This document shows, in pieces, positions 1 through 9,700 of a stretch of DNA of 64,000 bases. A program made the position numbers and the translations under genes. Every line of letters begins with the position of its first letter. Positions within the stretch are counted from its first letter, which is position 1. The notes below the pieces were generated by a model that was not told the DNA's origin, did no database searches, and saw only the letters and a list, made by a program, of their open reading frames with translations. This DNA is from Closterium sp. NIES-65 (Eukaryota > Streptophyta > Zygnematophyceae > Desmidiales > Closteriaceae): the NCBI GenBank assembly GCA_948144175.1, contig CANXME010002149.1, positions 2,522,001 through 2,586,000 on the forward strand, in the 5' to 3' direction.

Positions 1-2490
1 GCGGAGAGTCCGGAAGCGTGAAGTTCTGGCGGATGCCTCGCGCACGACAGTAGGCTCGCAGAAGGCCAGAGGAGAACTCTCCGCCTCGGTCAGAGTGCAG
101 ACGCAGAACAGGAAAGTCCGAGCCGAAGCTCCTCCTGAGCTGGAGACGAGCTGCGCGGATCCAATCGATCAACACCTCAGCGACATCACCCTTGCTGCGC
201 AAGGGGAAGACTGTGGTGTAACGCGAGTAGTCGTCAACCACCAGCAGGATGTAGCGCTCGTGACCCTGTCCACGGACGTGGGCGCCCCACACGTCCATGT
301 GAAGCGTCTGCAGCGGGGCCTCTGTCGGGGGAAACTGAGAGGAGTGAGGGGCAGCTCGGAGCCGCCCCTTGACACAGGGGACACAGGAAGGACCAGGCCC
401 CGGAGGAAGGGGAGGGAGGGACTGGGGAAGACGAGAGACAAGGACACGGGAAGCCATGCCTCGGAGACGAGGCAGGGAGGGGTGACCAAGACGGTGGTGC
501 CAAAGGAGAGTCTCGTGAGACAGGAGGCGACACGAGCATGGGGCAGACTTAGGACCAGACCTGGACGCTGCAGCAAACACCTGACCCGACGCAGCTACCT
601 GACCAGACGCAATGACTGGAAGAGACTCAGTGGTCAGTGTGTACAGGCTCGACCCCGGCCGACGTGTAAACGTGGCCAGGTGTCGGCCTGTCCGAGCGTC
701 CGTGCAGTGGGTCACCCGCTGACTCGCAGGAGTGAACTGGTGAACCCCCGTATCCTGCAGGTCAGCACCACTCACCAAGTTTGTAGAGAACGAGGGGAGG
801 GAAAGACCAGACAAGGTGCCAGAGGGGGCAGCCGGACACGGGAGGACAGTGGAGAAGTGAGAGAGGACAGGACCCCCAGAGGGGTCTGCCAGGGAGACTG
901 CAACTGGCCTACCAAGCGGCGTGAGTGTGGTGCGGTCTTGAAAGGAGCGAGAAGCCCCTGAGTCAAGTGTGAAGGTGAGGGAGGCCGAAGCCGACGTGGT
1001 ACCTCAGAGCGCTGACTCACCAGCACCTGAGGGCGCGGACGCACTGGCACCTAGAGCAGCAGCCTCAGCAGTCCCTAGAGCAGCAGTACCAATGCCCGGG
1101 TCGGGCGGGAAACACCGGTAACAGTCACCCTCATCACTAATAGTCACAGCATACATGGCAGCAAGGATAGCATCAAAGTCAAGATCAAAGATAGCTACGC
1201 CTTCCCTAGACAGCTCTCCCCAGCGGGGAATCTCACTAGCCTCCGGGAACTGCTGACGTCAAGCGTCCGTCAGGCGGCCAAAGCAGCGTTGGGTGGGGTG
1301 AGCACCCCCACACTGCTCACCCGTGCGGTCGGCAGAGCAGAGGACGTAGGTGCACGGGCCAAAACCCCCACCACGCTGACGCTGCGTGTACCACTCACGG
1401 AGCTGCTGAGGAGGGGGGATGTCCCGAGAACGCTGTTGCTGCTGCTGCTGCTGCTGGCGCTGACCACTCCCAGAGCCGCTCCGCTGAGAAGTACCACCTC
1501 GACCAGCTCCACCTCCTCCACCACCGCCGCCTCCACCTCCGCCGCCACCGCCGCCTCCGCTCCCACCGCTACGGCCACCGCCGCCTCCGCCTCCGCCGCT
1601 GCCACCGCCACCTCCACCCCCGGCACCACTCCCACCGCCACCCCCACTCCCTCCGCCGCCTCCACCGCCACCTCCACCACCCCCGCTAGCTCCACCCGCG
1701 CCCTTGCCCCCTTGCCCTTGCCAGAGCGGCGTCTCCCGCTAGGGGCAGACGCCGCACCGACCGACTCAAGACCAAGTAGGTCGGCCGCAGCAGCAGAGGC
1801 GACAGAGGGCAACAGGGGGGAAGGGGAACACCCCTCAAAGATGGGGGTGCGAGGGTCACCACGAGAGGCTCCTACAGCGACTATGCTCTTCTCCACTGCT
1901 AGGAGGGCCTTCTCTAGGAGGTCAACAGTGAGAGTGGTGGGACAGACTGAGAGAAAATGGTCCCTGACTACGCGAAGCAGGGAGGCGGGTGACTATGTAA
2001 TAGAGAGTGATGTACATGGGGGGGGGGGGTTCTTGGCGCAGAACTCAGCAGGCAGCGTGGCGCGGTAGCGAGTGTCACTAGTGCGGAGGTGTGTAATGAG
2101 GTCAGCAACTGTGGGAAATGCAGCAAGGTCAGGGAAGAGGTACGGTAGCATGAGGCGGCTCAGTGCAGCAGTGGCAGGGGAAGAGTAGCGCGCAACTACA
2201 GCGTCGTACAAGGTTTGAGCACTCTTGTACTGACTAAAGTGCGCGCGCTCAGTGGTAGGCAGGTGGCAACGCACAACAAGACGTGCAGCAGCATCGCGGG
2301 TGGCCCACTGAGAGCGAACAGTGGGGTCAGCATCAGCAGCAGGGGCAGGAGAGGCGCCAGAGGTGAGGTCAAAGAGAGAAAGACCGTCCGCCCTATCGCA
2401 CTGTAAGAACAGCTGCAGGTCGTCGACCCAGACCTCAAAGTCAATGGCTCAACCCTCAGCGTCAAAAGCGAGGACACTAGGGGTAGCCAT
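1..2490 (-). pseudogene. Copia gag-protease-integrase, frameshifted
   Basis: Gag starts at the ATG at 2490 (MATPSVLAFDAEG) and reads well to about 2041, where a run of 12 G on the plus strand (C in the gene) shifts the frame. Later pieces are in other frames: a Gag C-terminal part (about 1896-1730), a Gly-rich stretch, a zinc-knuckle region with a TGA replacing a Trp codon near 1260, protease (about 960) and integrase. The integrase pieces include the HHCC-like region with CSCRLLSHETLLWHHR and the first catalytic Asp in LHMDVWG near 300. The many separate lesions mean no product. Family assignment is firm by comparison with the other copies here; the exact number of lesions was not counted. 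Confidence 0.85.
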
Positions 2491-3557
2491 GACGACGGTA
2501 GACTAGCAGTGCAAGCAGTAGGGGAAGGGCACGCAATGACAGAGAGGCTGTGCTCACCGGACAGGGCTGCTCGGGGGGCTCAACTGTAGGGCAGCTCGGC
2601 GGCTGGGCGGCTCGGCTGCTGGGCGGCTCAGCGGCTCGGCTGCGGGGCGGCTCGGTTGCTGGGCGGCTCGGCGGCTCGGCGGCTCGGCGGCTGGCCGGCT
2701 CGGCTGCACGGCGGCTCGGCTGGTGGGCGGCCGGGCGGCTCGGCGGCAGGGCGGCTCGGCTCCTCTGGTACAGGGCGGTGCAGCGGTCTGCGGCTCGGGC
2801 GCGTTGCTGCAAGAGGGGAGAGCGGCAGGGCCGCAGCAGACGGGCGGCTGGACCCGTTGACGTAGGGAGGCGGGGCCGGTGAAGTAGGGCGGCGGGGCCC
2901 TTGAAGTTGGGCGGCGGGGCCCTTGAAGTAGGGCGGCGGGGCCGCAGATGTAGGGCGGCGGGGCTGCAGCAGACGGGCGGCGGGGCCGCAGAGGTAGGGC
3001 GGCGGGGCCGCTGAAGTAGGGCGGCGGGGCCCGTTGAAGTAGGGCGGCGGGGCCGCGAAGTGGGGCGGCGGGGCTGCAGCAGACGGGCGGCGGGGCCGCT
3101 GAAGAAGGGCGGCGGGGCCGCGAAGTGGGGCGGCGGGGCCGCAGCAGACGGGCGGCGGGGCCGCTGAAGCAGGGCGGCGGGGCCGCGAAGTGGGGCTGCT
3201 GGGCCGCGAAGTGGGGCGGCGGGGCCGCTGAACAGGGCGGCGGGGCCGCGACGTAGAGCGGCGGGGCCGCGAAGTAGGGCGGCGGGGCCGCAGGAGTAGG
3301 GCGGCGAGGCCGCAGTTAGGGCGGCGGGGTCGCGACGTAGGGCGGCGGGGCCGCGAATGCGGGTGGCGGGGCCACGCTAGTAGGTGGCGGGGCCGCACGA
3401 ACGGGCGACGGGGCCGCTAAGGTAGGGAGGGCCGCTAGGGCATAGGGGCCGCTAGGGCGGCTCGACGAGGTGAGAGCGCGACTCGGGCGGAGCGCGCTTC
3501 GGGCAGGAAAAAAAATTCGAAATTTGGTGGGCCCTAGGCACAGTTCCCACAGGGGAA
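2491..3557 (-). repeat. GC-rich element leader with tandem repeats
   Basis: Region between primer site and gag. From 2590 to 2760 it is a loose array of GGCGGCTCGGCTG-like units. From about 2870 to 3440 it is an array of roughly 18-24 bp units with the core GGGCGGCGGGGCCGC followed by a variable AAGTAG or CAGCAGACG segment. The long Pro/Arg- or Gly/Arg-rich open frames across it are a by-product of GC-rich repeats lacking stops. The same kind of leader occurs in the Copia copies at 51.8-52.6, 53.0-54.0 and 54.9-56.0 kb. Confidence 0.8.
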
Positions 3558-3572
3558 CCTGCTCTGATACCA
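3558..3572 (-). other. Primer binding site (initiator tRNA-Met type)
   Basis: Read on the minus strand this is TGGTATCAGAGCAGG, directly after the LTR. Its first 12 bases match the complement of the plant initiator tRNA-Met 3' end, the usual Copia minus-strand primer. Confidence 0.85.
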
Positions 3573-3704
3573 TGAGAAAATGAGAACGAGAATGAATAAA
3601 CTATGAAACAGTTGGGTACAAGTACTAACCCTAATTGGGTTGTACCCCAGATGGGCTACCCCCACTACAGCCTACACAAAAGCATTAGCTATAATGTTCT
3701 GACA
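3573..3704 (-). repeat. 5' LTR of the 1-3704 Copia element, 132 bp
   Basis: Minus-strand sequence begins TGTCAGAACATTATAGC and ends TTTTCTCA, with TG...CA termini, and abuts the primer site. It is recognisably related to the 131-132-bp LTRs at 45475, 52669, 52824, 54693, 57577 and 62787. Confidence 0.9.
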
Positions 3705-3938
3705 CCTTGTTCACTGACAACAAGGCGTCGATTCTCCTCTGTCGAGAGCCGCGAGTGGAGAGCAGAGTGAAGCACATTAACGTCAGGTACTTTCTTCTGC
3801 GTGAGTTGTAGAGACGTGGACAGGCTCGCTTCGAGTTTGTGGAGTTCGAGGCCAACACTGCAGACATCTTCACCAAGGCGCTTCCGTCTTGTGACCGTGC
3901 AGTTAGGTCTTGTTGACACAGGTTCTAGTCGTGTGTAG
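3705..3938 (+). pseudogene. Copia RNase H C-terminal fragment
   Basis: Plus-strand coding remnant nearly matching 12513-12758 of the Copia at 5321-12881: DNKASI, the KHI.VRYFLL segment, then EANTADIFTKALP and a stop at 3936-3938. It carries an in-frame TAG (GAGTTGTAGAGACG near 3806-3817, where the homolog has a Gln codon) and a short deletion near 3895. It is the right-hand remainder of an element split by the 1-3704 insertion. The upstream part lies beyond that insertion, outside the window. Confidence 0.85.
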
Positions 3939-4267
3939 GCTTGAGTTTACCGTTTGCTTTGCTTGTACTCTTGCCATACACCTTTGTGAACTCTTGAACT
4001 GGCCTTGTAGCCCCTGTTGCGTGTGCTCTGATTGTGTGGCGACCTTGTGATCCACCCTGAGCTTTGTTTCTTTGTGACTGGTCTTCTGACCGTCCACTTT
4101 TGGTTTTGCTTGACACCCCTCACTTAGGCTATGGGGGTGTGTCAAATGTTGTAGCCTGTAGTGAGGTTTATCTTAAGGGGTACAAATGTTAGGGTTTGCT
4201 ATATGTACCCCAACCCTCATTAATAACGCAACACTTTCATTCTTAACAGACTGCTTGCTGTGCTGAT
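3939..4267 (+). mobile_element. 3' UTR, polypurine tract and 3' LTR remnant
   Basis: Continues the fragment at 3705-3938. It contains the GTGATCCACCCTGAGC-type 3' UTR shared by all the short-LTR Copia elements here, then a polypurine tract (GGCTATGGGGGTG, 4127-4139) and an LTR-like sequence starting TGTCAAATGTTG at 4140. The LTR is interrupted at 4267 by the 1,022-bp element. Its exact end is not clear. Confidence 0.6.
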
Positions 4268-4397
4268 TGACAAAAGTTAGAAGAAGAAAGGGGGATGAAC
4301 TAGCAGAAATGGGGATACAAATAGCAAACCCTAGAAGGGTTGTACTCGCTATAGAGCACCCCACTACAGGCTAGAACATAAGAATAATATTCTGACA
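4268..4397 (-). repeat. 3' LTR of the TRIM-like element
   Basis: 130 bp, TGTCAGAATATTATTC to TTTTGTCA on the minus strand; identical to 5160-5289. Confidence 0.93.
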
Positions 4398-5144
4398 CAC
4401 CCCCATAGCCAAAGTGGGGTGTAATCAGCAGAGCAGGCAAAGCAAAACAAGCTCAGGGTGGATCACAATGTCACCACACATTCTGAGCACAAGTTCAAGA
4501 AGAAATAGTTTAGAGTTCACAATTATAAGCAAAGCTAGTGGTAGTCACAACGGGCAAGTGAGGAGGAGGAGGGAGAGTGAGGGGAGAGGAGACAGGAGGC
4601 GACGGCTGAAGCTGCAGACACACGGGCAACAGGAGGCAGACTGGCACAGCGGCTACCGGACAGCGCCCGGACTACAGGAGTAACAGGCCCCGCGGCTCAA
4701 ATAGCGGCGGACGGGCAACGGACCCACGGGCGGCTGGCACAGCTGGCTACGACTGGGCTACCGGGACAGCGCCCCGGACTACAGGTGCTGCGGACGACAA
4801 GCCGGCAGCCTCCGCTCAACCTCCCGCAAACAGTCCCACCCCCCTGATACACACCCACTGCTACACCGCTAGCTCTACTCCCACACACCCCCCTTAAACC
4901 CTAAACCCAGTCTCCCACACAACCACCCCCCTCAGCGACAGCTGCAGCAGTGGGAGACGGAGGAGGAGGAGGAGCAAAGGGAGGAAGGCACACCGAGCAC
5001 CCCCATACCCGCCACCCCACAGCTCGCCCCTCCCGTCGTCCGTCGAGGCGACCTGAGGGGGCCGCTTGCGGTGGTAGTAGCAGTAGTAGCAGCGGAAGCT
5101 AAGCGGTGGTAAGCCCACCCACAGGATCGATCCAGGGGGATCGA

Positions 5145-5159
5145 CCTGCTCTGATAGCA
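5145..5159 (-). other. Primer binding site of the TRIM-like element
   Basis: Minus strand TGCTATCAGAGCAGG, one base off the iMet-type site TGGTATCAGAGCAGG, abutting the 5' LTR. Confidence 0.8.
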
Positions 5160-5289
5160 TGACAAAAGTTAGAAGAAGAAAGGGGGATGAACTAGCAGAA
5201 ATGGGGATACAAATAGCAAACCCTAGAAGGGTTGTACTCGCTATAGAGCACCCCACTACAGGCTAGAACATAAGAATAATATTCTGACA
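5160..5289 (-). repeat. 5' LTR of the TRIM-like element
   Basis: 130 bp, identical to 4268-4397; followed on the plus strand by the second CTGAT target copy. Confidence 0.93.
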
Positions 5290-5320
5290 CTGATTATACC
5301 CCACTTTGCCTATGGGGGTG

Positions 5321-5949
5321 TGTCAAAATGTCTTGTTTGTCTAGTCTGCAGTGGGGTACTCTATAGTGAGTACAGCTCTGTTAGGGTTTGCTATATGTAT
5401 CCCATTGTTTGCTAGTGAAAACCCCCTTTTCTGTTGTTCATTTCCTACTTGCTATCTTGGCAAAGGGGAAATGCAAGGTTTGTCAGAGGTCCACTGGTGA
5501 TCCCTGATTGATCCTAGGGAAGGGTTACAGGCACGTTGGTCTGAGGGGTTATGGGCGCGCCCATAGACGCGCAGGCAGATGCTGCTCGTGCAGCTACTGC
5601 AATGCATGATGTAAAAGCAACGCGTTCGCGACTGCTATTGCACGTGCGCACGGCTACACGTAGGCCTGCGCGGCTGCGCGCGTGCAGCTGTGTTCGTGCG
5701 GCTGCGGGCGTGCTGCTGCGCCTGCGCGTCTATGGGCGGTTGCTGGTGCGCGGCTGCGTGCGTGCGGCTGTGCGCGCATGGCTGTGCGTGCAGATGCGCG
5801 CGTGCTGCGATGCGCAGGGCAGGGCAGCATGCGGGGCAGGACTGCGCGCGGGGCTGGACTGTGTGCGGGACGGAACGGGACGAGCAGCGCGCGGGACGGG
5901 ACGGGACAGGATGGGACGGGACGGGACGGGACGGGACGTGATTTTGACA
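5321..5949 (+). repeat. Probable 5' LTR of the Copia element at 5321-12881
   Basis: Starts TGTCAAAATGTC right after a polypurine tract (5303-5320, CACTTTGCCTATGGGGGTG-like) and ends TTTTGACA at 5949, directly before a primer-like TGGTATCAGCTAGG. If this is one LTR it is 629 bp, far longer than the 130-bp LTRs nearby. A short LTR ending near 5462 (CTATCTTGGCA) is the alternative, because a similar LTR fragment at 18989-19106 ends there. The stretch 5550-5940 is GTGCG-rich with GGGAC pentamers. The polypurine tract just upstream implies the end of an older element joined here. Confidence 0.5.
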
Positions 5950-6109
5950 TGGTATCAGCTAGGTTAGGATCCTGTGGGATCCCGTTCCTCCGTTCTCCGT
6001 TCGTCCCTCCCGAGCCTGATCCTACCTCTCGTTCGTACCGGTTCCGTTGTTACCGCGCCTAGTACCGAGCCTAGCGCCCTCTCCCCCATCGCTTAGCGCC
6101 CTTTCTCCC

Positions 6110-6420
6110 CGTCGCCTAGCGCCCTTTCCCCCCCCCCCCCCCCCCCCCGTCGCGTCGCGCCCTTTCCCCCCGTCGCCTAGCGCTCTTTCCCCCCGTCGCG
6201 TCGCGCCCGTTCCCCCCGTCACGTCGTGCCCGCCCTTTCCCCCCCGTCCCGTCGCCCTGTCCCGTCGCGTCGCCCTGCCCCGTCCCGTCGCCCTGCCCCG
6301 TCGCGTCGCCCTGCCCCGTCCCGTCACCCTGCCCCGTCGCGTCGCCCTGCCCCGTCGCGTCGCCCTGCCCCGTCCCGTCACCCTGCCCCATCGCGCCGCC
6401 CTGCCCTGTCGCGTCGCCCT
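6110..6420 (+). repeat. CCCGTCGCGTCGCCCTG tandem array with poly-C tract
   Basis: Leader region of the 5321-12881 element. A long C homopolymer at about 6127-6148 is followed by imperfect units of CCCCGTCGCGTCGCCCTG. The proline/arginine-rich open frames here reflect the repeat. Confidence 0.8.
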
Positions 6421-6430
6421 GTCCCGTCCC

Positions 6431-6655
6431 TACGCCCTGGCCCGTCGCCCTACCCTACGCCCTGGCCCGTCGCCCTACCCTACGCCCTGGCCCGTCGCCC
6501 TACCCTACGCCCTGGCCCGTCGCCCTACCCTACGCCCTGGCCCGTCGCCCTACCCTACGCCCTGGCCCGTCGCCCTACCCTACGCCCTGGCCCGTCGCCC
6601 TACCCTACGCCCTAGCCCGTCGCCCTACCCTACGCCCTGGCCCGTCGCCCTAGCC
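6431..6655 (+). repeat. 25-bp tandem array, nine copies
   Basis: Nine head-to-tail copies of a 25-bp unit starting TACGCCCTGGCCCGTCGCCC at 6431, 6456, 6481, 6506, 6531, 6556, 6581, 6606 and 6631. Seven are essentially identical; the last two vary slightly. The unit length is not a multiple of three, so it is not selected as protein. It lies about 100 bp upstream of the gag ATG. Confidence 0.92.
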
Positions 6656-6753
6656 CGCTCTTCCGCTGCGACTGAGTCCCCTTCCCACCTGAACCCTAAT
6701 TTGCCTCTTCTCCCTGGTTGTTACTCGCCTGTTCGTTCGCGTTAGTTCTCACT

Positions 6754-9700
6754 ATGGCGACTCCGCGAGTTCTTCGTTTCGACGCTGACGGTAGACCACT
6801 TGACTTTTCCGTCTGGCTTCTTCGCGCTCGCCGTCTGTTAGAGAGTCAGGTCCAGGGGGGCGAGACCCTCTGGTCGCACGCTACTGGTGACCTCCCCGAG
6901 CCCCCCGAGCCTACAGCTTTAGGCTCTGCCCCTGACGACGCTGCTACAGCTCGCTTTGCCCGTCAGCGCGCTGACCGGACGGCTTGGACGTCGCGTGACG
7001 CTGCGGCCTGCATCGCACTCAGCAGCCTCCTCCCTGAGTCAGAGGAGGTCCACTTTACTCAGGTTCGCACCGCTGCTGCGTACCTCACTACGATTAAGGC
7101 CCGCTACTCTACTCCCGCTACTGTCTCTCTTGGCCGTCTTTTCCTCCCGTTCCTGTTTCCTGATCTCGCCTCGTTTGAGCGCTCTGCTGACTTGATCGCT
7201 CACCTCCGCTCGCTCGACACTAGTTACCGCGCTGCTTGCACTGAGGCACAGCTTGCACTGCTTCCTCCCCCCATGGCGATTACTGTCTATTTCATCGCCA
7301 CTAGCCTCCCTGACCGCCTAGCCTCCGTTCGTGACGCGCTTCTGCTGAAGCACCCTAGTGAGCTGACTATCGAGGTCCTTGAGTCTGCACTCAAGGACGT
7401 CGAGAGCAGCCTTCGCTCGGTAGCTGCCGCCTCTGGTACTGTGTCCCCCCCACTCTTCCACGGGTGCACAGTCCCGCAGTTACCCATCTTCACTGCCTCT
7501 CTCGCCACTGCCGCTACTGACGCGACCGCGGCTGCTGTTACGACTGCGTCGCGGTCCCGCGGCAAGGGGGGCAAGAAAGGTAGTTCTGGTGGAGGTGGAG
7601 GTGGAGGTAGCGGAGGTAGTGGGGTGCTGTTGCGACTGGCGGTGGTGGGAGTGCAGCGTCTGGAGAGACCCCTCGTGCAGCGGCTGGTGACTCCACTGCG
7701 CCTGCTGGTGGCGGCGACCCCCGAGCTCGTCAGTCGCCTCCTGTACTGCCGACCCCGCTAGGTGGAGCAGCGGCGTGGTACCAGGCTCAGCGTCAGCAGC
7801 AGCCCCTTTCCTCCCGCCAGCCTCAGCAGCAGCAGCGTCAGCAGCTGGCTCCGGGGTCGGGGCTGCGTCAGCCCCAGCGCGGTGCTTCTTACCCTCCCTG
7901 CACCTATCAGGTTCTGACAGGTCCTCGTCGGGGCCACCCTTGTGGCCGCTTTCACCCCCCTGGTCAGTGCTTTGCTCAGCTCACTTACACGGTCCGGTTG
8001 GCCTACGGGGTTGGCGGTCCTGCTCTTGACTGGCTTCCTCTGGTTCAGCGCTACGGCTCCGCTCTGTGGGGCATGTCTGCTGAGCAGTTAGTTGATCTGA
8101 TTGGTGCTCCTCATGCTATGTATGCTGTTGTTGACTCTAGTGTTTCTGACTCTGTTTACTCTGGTGTTGTTAGCTTAGGTGCTAGTCTTGCTCAGTTGCC
8201 TGTTGCTAGTGTAGGTTCTTGTGTAGACTCTAGACCAGCGACTACCTCAGAAGACGCTTCGCTGTCGTTCACGCTGGACTCTGGAGCCTCACACTGCTTC
8301 TTCCGGGACAGCACGACACTTACACCACTTCCTGCGCCTGTTTCTGTGGCTTTGGCTGATCCCACTACGGGACCAGTCACTGCACGTCACACTACCACTT
8401 TACCGTGTCCTGCTGCTCCCTCCGGGTCTCTCACTGGGTTTCACGTCCCCTCGTTCTCCCGGAACTTGGTGGGCGTGCGACCCCTCGTGAGTCAGCACGT
8501 GGGTGTGTGGTTTGAGCCTTCTGGAGAGACTGCGGTGTGTGTTGACGGAGACTCTTACCAACCTCTTGCTACCTTTACTGCTGAGCCGGGCTCAGGTCTC
8601 TACACTCTTCACACTGGCCCGCGTGCGCCGCAGCAGCAGCCGCAGCAGCAGCAGCAGCCGCAGCCGCAGCAGGAGCAGCAGCAGCAGCTGCACCAGCTGT
8701 CGCACCAGCAGCCGCCCCTACTGCCACTGCCCCCGGTTCCCCCCCCCGTTCGGGTCCCCGCGTCTCACCAGGTTGCTTCGTCCCCCCAGGTGTCTGTGTC
8801 GTGTCAGGTTCCTACGTCTGCTCCAGTCGCTGCGTCGTGCTCCTGCCGGTCGCTTGCCCACCCCACCGTTCTGTGGCACCACCGGATGGGGCACCCGTCC
8901 CTTCCTCGTCTGCGCGCTATGTCTAGTCAGCGTCTTGTCCTAGGCCTCCCACGTGTCTTGCCGTCGCTGCCGCCTTCGCTTGCGCCGCCGTGTGGTCCCT
9001 GCGTCGAGGGTCGGCTGCGCGCCGCCCCTCACTCCTCCTCCCTTCGTCCGGCCACCGAGCCTTTTGAGACGCTTCACTTGGACGTCTGGGGCCCCGCCCC
9101 TCGTCTAGGCCCTGAGCGTGAGCGCTACTTTCTGGTGGTCGTTGACGACTTCTCCCGCTACACCACAGTGTTCCCTCTGGCGAAGAAGTCTGAGGTGACT
9201 TCTACGCTGATCAGGTGGTTGCTCACCACCGAGGACACTCGTGGTCGTCGTGTCAGCTGCCTCCACTCCGACCGTGGGGGTGAGTTTCGCTCCGGCATTC
9301 TCGCTAGATTCTGTCGCGAGCAGGGCATTCGTCAGTCCTGGACGCTTCCAGAGTCCCCACAGTAGAATGGGGTTGCTGAGCGCCGCATAGGCCTGGTCAT
9401 GGAGATCGCCCGCACCTCCCTGACTCACGCATGTGGCCCCCATTTTCTGTGGCCCTACGCGGTCAGGTACGCCGCGCACCAGCTGAACCTCTGGCCACGT
9501 GTCTCTCGACCAGAGGTTTCACCGACCAGTCTTTAGACAGGGTCCCCTGGTGTTGCGTCGCGGTTTCGTGTCTGGGGGTGCTTGGCTCTTGTCCGCAACA
9601 CCTCCGCGGACAAGCTCTCGCCTCGTGCCGTCCCCTGTGTCTTCCTTGGTTTCCCTGAGGACTCCTCTGACTTCACCTTTTACCACCCTCCCTCTCACCG

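Larger units (their letters stand above)
1..3704 (-). mobile_element. Ty1/Copia LTR retrotransposon, 5' part, decayed, cut by window edge
   Basis: Minus-strand Copia element. From right to left it has a 132-bp 5' LTR, a tRNA-iMet primer site, a GC-rich leader of about 1 kb, gag, protease and the first half of integrase; the rest lies outside the window. It belongs with the elements at 45475-52800 and 52824-62917, whose Gag and integrase it closely resembles. It landed inside the RNase H coding end of another Copia that resumes at 3705. Its target duplication cannot be checked because the 3' LTR is missing. Confidence 0.9.
4268..5289 (-). mobile_element. Non-autonomous short-LTR (TRIM-like) retrotransposon, 1,022 bp, young
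   Basis: Two 130-bp direct repeats (4268-4397 and 5160-5289) appear identical on reading. They flank a 762-bp interior with no Gag or Pol. A perfect 5-bp duplication CTGAT sits at 4263-4267 and 5290-5294. On the minus strand the order is LTR, primer site TGCTATCAGAGCAGG, interior, polypurine tract CTATGGGGGTG, LTR. The interior next to the 3' LTR (about 4405-4500) matches the 3' UTR of the Copia elements; the rest is unrelated. The open frames inside are short and repetitive. It must move with enzymes supplied by another element, most simply one of the short-LTR Copia group, since it shares their primer and purine tracts. Confidence 0.92.

Noticed and set aside
1289-2068. 259-codon plus-strand frame
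   Set aside because: Antisense of the Gly-rich part of a Copia gag, which explains its Thr/Ser/Ala content.
2628-3398. 256-codon Pro/Arg-rich open frame
   Set aside because: Translation of a GC tandem repeat; codons track the repeat unit and other frames are equally open.
6431-6655. Regular direct repeats resembling a CRISPR array
   Set aside because: No spacers; units are directly contiguous, in a eukaryotic retrotransposon leader.
6047-6745. 232-codon Pro/Arg frame and antisense Gly/Arg frames
   Set aside because: Lies on the C-rich arrays and the 25-bp repeat in a retrotransposon leader.
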